From Acidobacteriaceae bacterium (GTDB taxonomy: Bacteria; Acidobacteriota; Terriglobia; Bryobacterales; Bryobacteraceae): a DNA stretch of 42,360 bases. Location of the stretch: NCBI GenBank assembly GCA_903970405.1, contig CAJCIT010000150.1, forward strand, positions 1 through 42,360. Reading direction: 5' to 3'. The notes below the pieces were generated by a model, which searched no databases, had not been told where the DNA came from, and saw only the letters and a program-made list of their open reading frames with translations. Position numbers and translations under genes: made by a program. Of the stretch, positions 8,869-16,958 are shown piece after piece. The number at the start of each line of letters is the position of its first letter. Position 1 is the stretch's first letter.

Positions 8869-9801
8869 ATGAAAAAGCCATTCCTGCTGCTGACCATTCT
8901 GCTCGCGGCCTGCCCTCTCGGAGCCCAGGACAACCCGGCCCTCAGCCAGTTTTTCGAGGGCAAGCAGGTCGTCGTCAAGATCGACATGCCCGGTAGCCAA
9001 CAAGGGATCGATATTTATCCCCAACGACCCAACTCGCTCGACGCCAAGGCTTACGGCAAGCGGATCAAGAGCTTTCCGGTTGCGTTGCGGAACGGCGACG
9101 CGGTCATGGTCACGACCGTCAAGGTGAAGGATAAGCTGATCGAGTTCCAGCTGGGCGGGGGCGGATTCGGCACCTTCGGCGACGACACCAACACCGCGGT
9201 GCAGTTCACCCCGGCCGCGAAGAGCGATCACGAGAAGGACCTCGAAAACCAGCTCAGCAACACCGACGACCAGGACCAGAAGGACAGAATCCAAAGAGAG
9301 CTCGACTATCTGCGGAGGCAGCGCGAACGCGACGACCAGCGCAACCGGGCGATCGCCGAGGCCGCCGCCCAGGTCAAGCGGCAACAGGTCGATGAGAACC
9401 GGGCGAAAGGCGGATCCCGTTTCAATCTGCGGTACGACGGCAAGGTGCCGGCCAATATCACCCCGCAGGATGTGATGACCGCGCTTGCGCCGTATGTGAG
9501 CTTCCCGCCGCAAATGGCAGGCGCCGCGGGGGGAACCGGAGCCGCGACGGCGCAGCCGGTCCCGGCGGTCGCGGCTTCCGGCGCGACCCAGCCGCCGCCC
9601 GCGGTGGGCCAAGTCCACGGCCTTGAGAAAGGAATGCACCAGGACCAGGTACGGACGCTGTTGGGCAACCCGACCAGCGTCGGCGACACGGACCACGACG
9701 GCATCCAAGTCCACTCGGAAACCTATGCCCAGGGCAGCTCCTTTATTCATGCCGAGTTCGTGAACGGGGTTTTGGTACGGTATTCCGTTGACGTGCATTG
9801 A
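8869..9801 (+). CDS. Exported coiled-coil protein with BamE/SmpA-like C-terminus
   Basis: 310 residues. The ATG at 8869 is supported by an AGGGGA Shine-Dalgarno seven bases upstream and by a signal peptide (MKKPFLLLTILLAACPLGAQ). A Cys in LLAACP could also be a lipobox. Residues ~120-180 are highly charged and heptad-like (coiled coil), followed by an Ala/Pro-rich linker (~225-260). The last ~60 residues (GLEKGMHQDQVRTLLGNP, then a beta-rich stretch) resemble the SmpA/OmlA/BamE fold, where the GM...V..LLG.P signature is typical. It lies 122 bases after the transglutaminase gene on the same strand, so it likely belongs to that cluster. Possible role: envelope scaffold or partner. Enzymatic function is unlikely. 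Confidence 0.75.
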   Translation: MKKPFLLLTILLAACPLGAQDNPALSQFFEGKQVVVKIDMPGSQQGIDIYPQRPNSLDAKAYGKRIKSFPVALRNGDAVMVTTVKVKDKLIEFQLGGGGFGTFGDDTNTAVQFTPAAKSDHEKDLENQLSNTDDQDQKDRIQRELDYLRRQRERDDQRNRAIAEAAAQVKRQQVDENRAKGGSRFNLRYDGKVPANITPQDVMTALAPYVSFPPQMAGAAGGTGAATAQPVPAVAASGATQPPPAVGQVHGLEKGMHQDQVRTLLGNPTSVGDTDHDGIQVHSETYAQGSSFIHAEFVNGVLVRYSVDVH

Positions 9802-10165
9802 GGGTGGTGGATGGTTGCGGTCTAGGGCCTCAAGGATGCGCGAGGAAATCCGGAGGCAAGCACCAGGGCGGGTCGGCGTGCGTGTTTGCGCCGAAAAATC
9901 GCGCAGGAAGACACCGCTGTCGGTTCATCGCTGCAACCCACGCTCCCGCTTTGGCTCCGGCCCCCCCCCGCTCGCCGGCTGCCCGGCAGGACGACGTTCC
10001 CTCCTTCCTGCACCTTTCCCCTTTACTGCCTGCGGCGCTTCAACTTCACACAAGCGCGTTTATGAGGAGTTACCGAAATTCCTGAGCAAGACATCAACCA
10101 GCCACACGGCAATCTGGTACACCTTATGATCCCAGTGCGTTCTAAACATAATGAGACACTGATTT
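9802..10165. other. Non-coding gap with one repeat copy
   Basis: No convincing gene is present. A poly-C tract lies at about 9961-9969. A 32-base segment at 10005-10036 matches 14458-14489 with four differences. A CATAAT hexamer at 10147-10152, just before the marR start, could be a -10 element, but I see no good -35. G+C appears to drop from here on, suggesting a boundary between the conserved left part and more variable DNA. Confidence 0.5.
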
Positions 10166-10630
10166 ATGCGTTCTGACGAAATTGAAGTGCGGAGTTGTCT
10201 GTGTCTGCAAACGCGCCGCGCAGCTCGTAACGTGACCCAGATTTATGACCGGGCATTGCTAAGTTCGGGCCTTCGGGTTACACAATTCCAGCTGCTGGCC
10301 ACCGTCGCCGAGGCGGAGCCCGCTACTCAGCAAATGCTTGCCCGTTTTCTAGGGATGGATAGAACTACCCTTACCAGGAATCTTGCGCTGCTGGAGCGCG
10401 ACGGTCTGCTCAGGGTCGAGCGAGGACCGGAGGACCGCCGGGAACATCATCATTCTTTGACCGCTGCTGGCCGCGCGGCGTTCGACAGCGCTCTGCCGCT
10501 ATGGCGATCGGCCCAACAACATGCGCAGAAAAATCTTAGAAGGAACGCTGAAAAGTACGGCCGCGAATCCTTCTCCGAACTTCTGGGCGCTCTCAGCAGC
10601 CTGAAGGGATCGAGCCTGAAAAAACTTTAG
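10166..10630 (+). CDS. MarR-family transcriptional regulator
   Basis: 154 residues, the usual size for MarR. The winged-helix region spans ~30-110. A recognition helix reads FLGMDRTTLTRNLALLERDGLL and the wing RGPEDRREHHHSLTAAGR, the hallmark DRR/R pattern of the family. Two Cys residues in the N-terminal helix (RSCLCLQ) could serve redox sensing as in OhrR-like members, though this is only a possibility. It heads a same-strand group with a membrane protein and a small ferredoxin-fold protein. MarR proteins usually repress adjacent detoxification genes in response to aromatic or oxidising ligands. Confidence 0.92.
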   Translation: MRSDEIEVRSCLCLQTRRAARNVTQIYDRALLSSGLRVTQFQLLATVAEAEPATQQMLARFLGMDRTTLTRNLALLERDGLLRVERGPEDRREHHHSLTAAGRAAFDSALPLWRSAQQHAQKNLRRNAEKYGRESFSELLGALSSLKGSSLKKL

Positions 10631-10643
10631 AATCTGCCGACCC

Positions 10644-10655
10644 GATACGTGTATC
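10644..10655. promoter_or_regulatory. Possible operator: short palindrome before the membrane gene
   Basis: GATAC-GT-GTATC forms a perfect 5-bp inverted repeat in the gap between marR and the membrane-protein gene, 45 bases before the latter's ATG. The position would suit a MarR operator. No second copy was found upstream of marR, and 5-bp arms are common by chance. Confidence 0.25.
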
Positions 10656-10699
10656 TACACCTATGCGGTTAGACTTCTCTAAACGAAAGGTCCTCCACC

Positions 10700-11326
10700 A
10701 TGCAAACGCGTCACGACCGTTACGTACCAATGGGTCTTGTCCTGGCCCTCTCGCTCTGGTTCGTCGCCCTTCTGGTGGCCAGCGTGTCGGGGTGGTTGGG
10801 CTCCCTTTCACCCTACTCCCCTCCCTTGCTCGCCGGGCTGACGATCCTCATTTCGTCTGTCGGCTATTTTCTTCTGCCGCCGGTTCGCGTGTGGTTTGCT
10901 GGCTTCGGTCTGCACCGGCTTACCGCCATCCATGTCCTTCGGATTGCTGCTGTCCCACTGTTTTTCTGGTACGGCAACCGCAATCTACTTCCGCAATCCT
11001 TCGTCGAGGCTGCAGGCTGGGGCGACCTTGCTGCAGGTCTGATTGCGCTTGCGGTGGTGATCTTCTGGAGGAGCCGTGCGGGCTATTGGACCGCGCATCT
11101 GCTCGGAATGGTCGATTTCATTAGCGCCTTTGCCATTGCGATTCGACTAACCCTCGCGAACCCTGGTGCGATGCACGCCATCACCGGCCTGCCTATGGCG
11201 CTGATCCCATTTTTCGGCGTCGGTGTGCTCGCAACGATCCACGTTATCGCCTACGACCTGCTCGTACACCGACGCGGGTTAAAGGCGCAGGGTGAACTGC
11301 GGCTCAGCCCTCTGGAGGCCCTATGA
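10700..11326 (+). CDS. Six-helix integral membrane protein, function unknown
   Basis: 208 residues with about six hydrophobic segments (roughly 12-35, 42-62, 75-95, 110-125, 135-160 and 165-190) and a short cytoplasmic tail. No transporter motif or catalytic residues are recognisable. The gene overlaps the next one by 4 bases (ATGA), so the two are almost certainly co-translated. Placement after marR suggests regulation by MarR. It may help the small partner protein handle a hydrophobic compound, but that is inference. Confidence 0.75.
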   Translation: MQTRHDRYVPMGLVLALSLWFVALLVASVSGWLGSLSPYSPPLLAGLTILISSVGYFLLPPVRVWFAGFGLHRLTAIHVLRIAAVPLFFWYGNRNLLPQSFVEAAGWGDLAAGLIALAVVIFWRSRAGYWTAHLLGMVDFISAFAIAIRLTLANPGAMHAITGLPMALIPFFGVGVLATIHVIAYDLLVHRRGLKAQGELRLSPLEAL

Positions 11327-11673
11327 CTTCTCCCATGCAAGACGAAACGAGGCCCCAGATGTTGAACCAGGGGGTTTGCACGCACGTTCTGGTTTCGCTG
11401 AAGTTGCGAGAAAGCGCCGACCTCCAGCAAGCCATGTCCTTGATGCGGGAAGAGATAGCCTCGACGGCCGTACTCTACCTGAGTGGCCGTATTCATCAGT
11501 GGTTTTCACAACTGGACGAGCGTGGCGTTCTATTTATCTTCGGTACGAACGACGTGGAAGAGGCACGGTCACTTATGGCAGACCTGCCGCTGGTGCGTGC
11601 CGGACTGGCAGACCTTTTTTTCGCCCGGTTAGGACCTTTGCAGCCGTTGAGGATGCTGTTGCAAGTGCCTTGA
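11323..11673 (+). CDS. Small muconolactone-isomerase/YciI-like protein
   Basis: 116 residues with one alpha/beta ferredoxin-like domain. A VLVSLKL strand is followed by a helix, then GVLFIFGTNDVEEARSLMAD and LPLVRAGLADLFFARLGPL. The LPLVRAGL...LGP pattern is typical of muconolactone delta-isomerase-like and dimeric alpha/beta-barrel proteins that bind aromatic or lactone compounds. The start codon overlaps the membrane-protein stop (ATGA). Catalysis is unproven. Confidence 0.7.
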   Translation: MTSPMQDETRPQMLNQGVCTHVLVSLKLRESADLQQAMSLMREEIASTAVLYLSGRIHQWFSQLDERGVLFIFGTNDVEEARSLMADLPLVRAGLADLFFARLGPLQPLRMLLQVP

Positions 11674-11831
11674 GGAAACAACGCCGCGCCTTGAAGCGAA
11701 ACGGGTCCTAGATTAGTATCGAGACTTCGGCTTCTCGTCAGTGATCATTCCTGACGAAAAGGGCGCTTATGAGGACTTGAGAGAGCCCCATCTCCGTGAC
11801 CTTGCGCCTCAGTTCGATTGGAGTCGGCGTT

Positions 11832-12293
11832 CTATTCCACCGGCGTTGAGGTGGTCACCAGGAAGAGCCATTTGCCATCACGGCGTACCAGCGTATCTGT
11901 ATTCAGCACAACGGGCGGATCAGGATGTCCTGCACAGGACGCGCTCTGATGGATCTTGTAAATCAGGGTGGCGGCCTCCGATGAGATCCGCGCCACCTGC
12001 ACGTCGCTCAAGCTGTAGCTGGTGAGTTTGCATGCGTGGGTGAGCGCCCCCACGACTCCTTCTCTCCCAGTGACTCCGCGCGATGAAACGTAGAGAAAGT
12101 CTGGAGCCATAGTCGCCGTAAGCCCTACAGCATCCTGCTTCTTCCATGCGAGCATAAAGCTATCCACGCGAGCGACGAGCATATCTCGAAACGACGACTC
12201 TACGGGTACAGGCGGCGGAGGTGCAGCGTTCTGGGCGCAGAGAAGACATGAGTTCAATGATGCGAAAAGGACAACTCTACATAGACGTTTCAT
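11832..12293 (-). CDS. Exported SnoaL/NTF2-like protein
   Basis: 153 residues from the ATG at 12293, preceded by GAGGAG six bases away. It starts with signal peptide MKRLCRVVLFASLNSCLLC and has a Pro-rich linker (~25-33). One NTF2-like domain (DUF4440/SnoaL style) follows: ARVDSFMLAWKKQDA...TMAPDFLYVSSRGVTGREG, ending in a beta-rich half. The start lies inside the 3' end of the upstream DUF1772-like gene (17-base overlap), indicating an operon. NTF2-like domains bind or rearrange small hydrophobic molecules; the substrate is unknown. Confidence 0.78.
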   Translation of the reverse strand: MKRLCRVVLFASLNSCLLCAQNAAPPPPVPVESSFRDMLVARVDSFMLAWKKQDAVGLTATMAPDFLYVSSRGVTGREGVVGALTHACKLTSYSLSDVQVARISSEAATLIYKIHQSASCAGHPDPPVVLNTDTLVRRDGKWLFLVTTSTPVE

Positions 12294-12849
12294 TTTTCTG
12301 CTCCTCGTGAGGTACCGACTTGTGTTGGTCAAGCAAGAAGACGACAGCGAAAACAAGCCACAGAAACGCGCAGATCGACAGCCAGCCGCGCAGATGAAAG
12401 TGTTGAATCGTTGCGTCGCGCAATTGTTGTACTCGCCCAGGGTCAGCGAGTTGCGCCAGGTCCAATGCCTGAACTGCCCGATTAATCGGCAACTGCTGTG
12501 TGACCGTGAAGACAGTGTCAGCTATCAGCAGGGTCAAACAACCCAGCAGAGACCAGAACATCCGTCTGTTCTTGTAGCGGGCAAAACAGACTATGGCAAT
12601 GAGGTATAGTAGGAAGGTCGCATTCACCAGGATCGGCATACGGAAGGCCATGAAGTGGTCCAGAGCCTGCCATGCCCCGGCATAGGTAGTCAGAGGCATC
12701 CGTGCGATTGCAGGAAGCATACCCATCAACATCATCGTCTGCAGGCCAGCCAGAAGGCCGGTCGGTATCAGTACCAGCGAGATCGCGATTCTCTGCACTG
12801 TAGACATCCGCAGTTCTACCTCTAGCGCACCATTCTCGGGTGTGGCCAT
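12277..12849 (-). CDS. DUF1772 (anthrone-oxygenase-like) membrane protein
   Basis: 190 residues with four hydrophobic segments (roughly 20-45, 70-95, 100-120 and 155-175). The arrangement of helix 1 (SLVLIPTGLLAGLQTMM), WQALDHFMAFRMP between helices 1 and 2, and NRAVQALDLA between helices 3 and 4 fits the DUF1772 family, which includes fungal anthrone oxygenases. An alternative ATG at 12807 has a better Shine-Dalgarno (AGAGGT) and would shorten the protein by 14 residues. It is co-transcribed with the exported SnoaL-like protein and divergent from the Tat-exported NTF2-like gene. Confidence 0.72.
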   Translation of the reverse strand: MATPENGALEVELRMSTVQRIAISLVLIPTGLLAGLQTMMLMGMLPAIARMPLTTYAGAWQALDHFMAFRMPILVNATFLLYLIAIVCFARYKNRRMFWSLLGCLTLLIADTVFTVTQQLPINRAVQALDLAQLADPGRVQQLRDATIQHFHLRGWLSICAFLWLVFAVVFLLDQHKSVPHEEQKNETSM

Positions 12850-13006
12850 TCTTTTTACAAGTCCTAGCAGGTCGGGTTCTCGTCAGCAACCCGCCCAACC
12901 TCCTCGAAGAGCGTTTATGGGTACCAATGTACGAGTGCTCCCTATTCTGTCGTTTTTGTCGCATCTGTACTAGGCACGAACGCTCTCAGTTGCCGAATAT
13001 CTCCAC

Positions 13007-13546
13007 ATGGCACACTCAATGACCACAAGACGGAAGTTTCTGATGACAACTATCGCCGCTGCGACAACAGCCCCCGCATGGATCGCGGAAATCGCTGCGG
13101 CAGACGATGCCGCAGACGTGAAACTCTTTCTGCGTAAATGGGACGAAGCCTGGGCAAGACACGATGCTCTGGCGATCGCCGCACTGCACACCGACGACGC
13201 CGTCACTGTGAACCGGTTCGGCACCGTAGTGCGCGGAAGGGAGGACCTTGGGAAGGCCTTAGGCTTCCTTCATGGTGTCCACGGCCCCTTCCACAACTCC
13301 GTCTTTCCCCCCTTGGAACTGCTGATCCAAAGATCCCTCGCCCCCAATGTTCAAGCAATTCAAGCAAAATGGCAGAATCCTGTCATGAGACCCGACGGCA
13401 CCATCGACCCCGCGTCCATCAACGACATGATTGTCACTTTCATTTTGCTCAGGACGGGCAGTGCGTGGCTCGCGAGTGAAGTGAATCTTGTCAACGTAGA
13501 GAAAATGGACCTACCATTCTCCAATCCAGAGCAGAGACGGAAATAG
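13007..13546 (+). CDS. Tat-exported NTF2-like (SgcJ/SnoaL-type) protein
   Basis: 179 residues. A twin-arginine signal (TTRRKFLMTTIAAATTAPAW) matches the S/T-R-R-x-F-L consensus. The mature part is an NTF2-like domain: LFLRKWDEAWARHDALAIAALHTDDAVTVN, then GREDLGKAL and later strands. An internal ATG at 13019 would place the RR closer to the N-terminus and is equally plausible. The araC gene follows nine bases after the stop. Tat export implies that it folds before export or binds a cofactor. Substrate unknown. Confidence 0.8.
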   Translation: MAHSMTTRRKFLMTTIAAATTAPAWIAEIAAADDAADVKLFLRKWDEAWARHDALAIAALHTDDAVTVNRFGTVVRGREDLGKALGFLHGVHGPFHNSVFPPLELLIQRSLAPNVQAIQAKWQNPVMRPDGTIDPASINDMIVTFILLRTGSAWLASEVNLVNVEKMDLPFSNPEQRRK

Positions 13547-13555
13547 ACTGGTTCC

Positions 13556-14365
13556 ATGCTGCAGATTCAGGCAATGTGTCCCCATCCGCTGCTCGTGCCC
13601 TACGTGCATGCCTTCGTGCAGCGGGACTTTCGCATGGGGCTTGAGGAGTCTGTCGAGCCGGTCGTGGCTCGGTTGGGCATGATGCTCGAGTTTCAGTTTC
13701 GCGATCCTTACTGGATTCCGAGTTTCAGCGATGACTCCGAGAATCCGTGCTCCCCCATTACGGTCATCGGCCCAATTAGCAGCCGGAGGGTCCGGCTGAT
13801 CGTGCGTGGGAATGTCAGTGCATTGGCTGTGATCTTCGAACCTGCGGGGTTTTACCAGCTCTTGGGCGTTCCAGCAGCGCCGCTGGCCGAAAGGGGGACG
13901 GAGGGCCACTCAGTGCTTGGGTCGGATGTCTCACGGCTCTACGAACGCCTGGGCGATGCGACTTCCTTTGTACATCGCGTAAACCTGCTCAATGCCTTCT
14001 TCCTTGAGCGATTGCAGCGAACGTCAAATCGACCTAGGTTGCCTAGCGGGTTTCGGACGCTTCTAGTGGGAGGCCACAATGCTGGTGTGGCGCGGATTGC
14101 CAGGCAGATCGGCATGAGCACACGTCAGTTCGAACGAAAATCACTGGAGTACTTTGGTCTTTCTCCCGCCATGCTGAGCCGCATCGCACGGTTCCAAAGG
14201 GCCCTTGCACTCGTCTCAAGCCAGGACATTTCATGGCTTGAAGTCGCGCATGCCGCAGATTATTACGATCAGATGCATATGATCCGGGACTTCCGAGTGT
14301 TTGCGGGCGGCCCGCCGACCAAAGCGCTGGCCTCCATCGAGCCACACCACCTTATCAAGCTCTAG
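13556..14365 (+). CDS. AraC-family transcriptional regulator
   Basis: 269 residues. The N-terminal ~150 residues (PLLVPYVHAF..., then VIGPISSRRVRLIVRG, VIFEPAGFYQLLGVP) match the DUF6597-like sensor half of AraC proteins. The C-terminal domain (~170-262) carries two HTH units. The first has VARIARQIGMSTRQFERKS. The second runs through ISWLEVAHAADYYDQMHMIRDFR, with the F-R-G/P ending typical of AraC (here VFAGGPPTKAL). It is cotranscribed with the NTF2-like gene upstream (9-base gap) and probably controls it. Confidence 0.92.
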   Translation: MLQIQAMCPHPLLVPYVHAFVQRDFRMGLEESVEPVVARLGMMLEFQFRDPYWIPSFSDDSENPCSPITVIGPISSRRVRLIVRGNVSALAVIFEPAGFYQLLGVPAAPLAERGTEGHSVLGSDVSRLYERLGDATSFVHRVNLLNAFFLERLQRTSNRPRLPSGFRTLLVGGHNAGVARIARQIGMSTRQFERKSLEYFGLSPAMLSRIARFQRALALVSSQDISWLEVAHAADYYDQMHMIRDFRVFAGGPPTKALASIEPHHLIKL

Positions 14366-14558
14366 AGCCCACGGATCGGTAATGAGAAGTCGGCTTCTCG
14401 ACAGCAACTGGAGTTGAATCATTGCTTCGGGGAGTGTGGTAACAGGCTCGTACCCCATTCCTGCATTTTTCCCCTCTACTGCCTTCGGCCTCCCAACATC
14501 CCAAAAGCCCGTCTCCCGTTACTTGAGCCAAAGCCAAAGACGAAGTGATTGCCTTTGA
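14366..14558. other. Non-coding gap with inverted repeat and repeat copy
   Basis: After the araC stop, GAGAAG-TCGG-CTTCTC (about 14384-14399) forms a 6-bp stem that could be part of a terminator, although no T-run follows. The second copy of the 32-base repeat lies at 14458-14489. The rest appears to be the decayed start of the following SDR gene. Confidence 0.4.
14458..14489 (+). repeat. 32-base repeat, second copy
   Basis: Matches 10005-10036 at 28 of 32 positions (shared core TTTCCCCT.TACTGCCT.CGGC). Both copies lie between gene units of the regulator-rich region and in the same orientation. Origin unknown. Confidence 0.5.
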
Positions 14559-15380
14559 AGTCGTAAACTACAAACGAATGGCATCGGCGCAGTCTATGCA
14601 GATCGTTTTGCCAAGCGTGGCTACGATCTCTTTCTCATCGCTCGTGACGGAAAGCGACTCGGCGAGGTCGCCAACAAGGCCTCCGAACAGTACGGCGTCT
14701 CCGTGGAAACGCTCATCGCAGATCTGACTGATAGGGCAGCCTTGCTGAAGCTGGAAGCTCAACTGCAGGCAGACAAGAAAGTATCGGTCCTTGTGAACAA
14801 TGCGGGTTTCGGCGCTACCAAGTCTCTCGTCAACTCCAGCGTGGACGAGCTCGAGAACATGATCTTCCTGAACATCACCGCTCTCACCCGGCTGACGGCC
14901 GCGGTTCTTCCGAACCTGATCGAGAAGAAGCAGGGCGCAGTCATCAACATTGCCTCTGTCGTCGCAGTCAATCCCGATGCTCTAAACGGCACCTATAGCG
15001 GTTCGAAGGCTTACGTGCTGAACTTCACACAGTCGCTGTTCAAGACCCTCAAGGAGACAGGCGTGCAGGTTCAGGCCGTCCTGCCTGGCGCAACCCGGAC
15101 CGACTTTTGGGATCGCGCCGGCCTTCCTGTCAGCAATCTTCCCGAGAAGAACGTCATGAGCGCAGAGGATTGCGTTGACGCAGCCCTCGTCGCCTTCGAT
15201 GAGAAGGAACTGGTCACGATTCCTGCGCTCCCCGATGTGGAGGTGTGGAATCGCTACGAACAGTCGCGTCTGGCGCTGTATCGGCCGCGCAGCGAGCTCA
15301 CCTACGGTTCGCAACGCGGCCAGGGATTCAGCGCAGACCGCCGCCTGCGAGCAGCAATTCGCCCGTTATCCTGCCTGTAA
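14559..15380 (+). pseudogene. Short-chain dehydrogenase, N-terminus lost
   Basis: The frame is open from 14559 (after TGA 14556-14558) but has no good start before the NADP-binding loop. It enters at NGIGAVYADRFAKRGYDLFL, lacking the ~14 residues with strand 1 and the TGASx part of TGxxxGIG. The rest is well preserved: an NNAG motif, VINIASVVA, and the YSGSK active-site Tyr/Lys. The first in-frame ATG (14703) would remove the whole cofactor loop, so a functional product is doubtful. The intact paralogue at 15889-16689 shares the VYADRFAKRGYDL stretch. Upstream bases look like a scrambled SDR start, which fits decay or an assembly error. Confidence 0.7.
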
Positions 15381-15509
15381 GTGTGCTCATGCCCATTTCC
15401 TCTTGGTGCCGTCTCTTATGGAATGAAAACTGTGGATTGTTGTCGGTTCTTCGCAACTCCTATCGCAAGCTGTTGAGAAAGATGGGCCATGACCTGTGCC
15501 CTATTGGCT

Positions 15510-15806
15510 TTAGAAGCGATTCAGCTTCGTCATCTTCGGCGGCCCGGCAAGCTTACCGTCGAGATCGGCAGCAAGCTGCTTCGTATAGTCCTGTGCCATA
15601 TGCCAATCGTGCGCTTCTTGAGACAAGAAAATTTCAAAGAAGACGAGCTTGTTCGGCTCAGCGTCGATCGACGTGGTGTACATCGCCTCACAGCCTGGCT
15701 CTTCCAGGACACGGGGCAGCAGTTTGGAGAAGATCGCCTTCGTCTGGTCCAATAGTTCCGGTTTTACTGAAAATTCAGCTAGTAGATAAAGCTTTCCGTC
15801 AGGCAT
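15510..15806 (-). CDS. ABM-family putative quinol monooxygenase
   Basis: 98 residues, one dimeric alpha/beta-barrel antibiotic-biosynthesis-monooxygenase domain (YgiN-like). The pattern is LYLLAEFSVKPE, LLPRVLEEPGCEAMYTTS, FFEIFLSQEAHDWHMA. The E-PG-C and the acid-x-H-x-x-H-like segment (EAHDWH) are typical. It has a strong AGAGGAG Shine-Dalgarno. It lies 82 bases after the SDR on the same strand, so the pair is likely cotranscribed under TetR control. Proteins of this type act on quinones or polyketide-like rings without a metal. Confidence 0.85.
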   Translation of the reverse strand: MPDGKLYLLAEFSVKPELLDQTKAIFSKLLPRVLEEPGCEAMYTTSIDAEPNKLVFFEIFLSQEAHDWHMAQDYTKQLAADLDGKLAGPPKMTKLNRF

Positions 15807-15888
15807 CGTCTTCTCCTCTTGTCTGTTGAATAAGACCGTTCAAGCAATATCCGTGGAACGTCCGCGTTCCCCGGATCGCCCGTATCGA

Positions 15889-16689
15889 CTATTTACCCAA
15901 GCCGTAACGAGATGCTGCTTTTTTCGTCTGCGCGGCATGGAACATCTTGATCCGTACAGCGTCGAAGGTCTCCCAGAGGGAAATATCTTCAAGCGACGGA
16001 AGAGTCACCGTCTCGCCTTGGTCGAGACCGGCAAGTGCGGCATCGACGAGATCGTCTGTGGACATCACAGTCTCAGGATCGAGGTTCTCGACACCCATGC
16101 CAGAGACTTCCCAGATTTCGCTATAGGTGTTTGAAGGTAGCACGGCCTGAACCCGAACACCGGTGTTCGCGAGTTCGTCGTGCAGTCCGATGGTGTATAG
16201 GAGGACGTGAGCCTTCGACGCGCTGTATGAAGTGCTGAAAGGGTAGGCGAAGAAAGAGAGTACCGAGCCTATGTTGATCAAGGTGCCACTATTCCTCTTG
16301 ATGAACCCCGGCAGAACCGCCTGGCTCAGGTAAGTTACAGAGCGGGCATTCAGATCCAACTGAAACTCCACATTTGCTATTGGAATCTGAGCAGAAGATC
16401 CGACCACGGCTGTCCCGGCATTGTTGACGAGAACTGAAATGCGCTCGTTGGACGCGAGTGTCGAACCTACCTTTTCGAGATCTTCGCGCTTGGTAAGATC
16501 TGCGACCAGCGTGTCGACCTTGACCCCATACTTGTTCTGAAGCTCCTGGGAAAGCTCGCCAAGCCTATCTTTCCGTCTGGCGACGAGAAGCAGGTCGTAG
16601 CCACGCTTGGCAAAGCGATCTGCGTAGACTCTGCCAATTCCTGCCGAAGCGCCAGTGATGACTGCCACTCCCTGATTGTGATTACTCAT
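15889..16689 (-). CDS. Short-chain dehydrogenase/reductase (intact)
   Basis: 266 residues, a classical SDR. The TGASAGIG cofactor loop starts near residue 13. An Arg-rich stretch after strand 2 (VARRKDRL) suggests NADP preference. The NNAG motif, the catalytic Ser of SVLSFF-type strand 5 and YSASK active-site Tyr/Lys are all present. An AAGGGGAT Shine-Dalgarno precedes the ATG. A TetR-type palindrome lies ~116 bases upstream of the start (16805-16830). The substrate is not predictable; the neighbouring quinol monooxygenase suggests carbonyl or quinone detoxification. Confidence 0.92.
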   Translation of the reverse strand: MSNHNQGVAVITGASAGIGRVYADRFAKRGYDLLLVARRKDRLGELSQELQNKYGVKVDTLVADLTKREDLEKVGSTLASNERISVLVNNAGTAVVGSSAQIPIANVEFQLDLNARSVTYLSQAVLPGFIKRNSGTLINIGSVLSFFAYPFSTSYSASKAHVLLYTIGLHDELANTGVRVQAVLPSNTYSEIWEVSGMGVENLDPETVMSTDDLVDAALAGLDQGETVTLPSLEDISLWETFDAVRIKMFHAAQTKKAASRYGLGK

Positions 16690-16804
16690 TTCTTAATCCC
16701 CTTTTTTGAGTACTAATTCTCTTTGTCGTTTATGTGCACATTCAACATGCGAAGCAGCTTTGGAGCATGACGACCATAATGCAGGGAGCAGGTGATTCGA
16801 CGCT

Positions 16805-16830
16805 GTCAGCATGATGTATATCATGCTGAC
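16805..16830. promoter_or_regulatory. TetR-type operator upstream of the SDR gene
   Basis: A perfect 11-bp inverted repeat: GTCAGCATGAT, a GTAT spacer, then its exact reverse complement. The same core recurs at 17587-17608 between tetR and the MFS gene. It lies 129 bases downstream of the tetR stop and 116 bases upstream of the SDR start codon. Almost certainly a binding site of the adjacent TetR protein; direct proof is absent. Confidence 0.8.
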
Positions 16831-16958
16831 AAATCAATAGAGGTGAGCACCCGAGGAAACGATTCACGAATCATGAGAAGAAGCTGAAAGTAATCTGTTC
16901 TGATGACCTGTCCGATCTTCGTCGCCGACATCGTCTACGTGGAAGTGCGGACTTGCGC

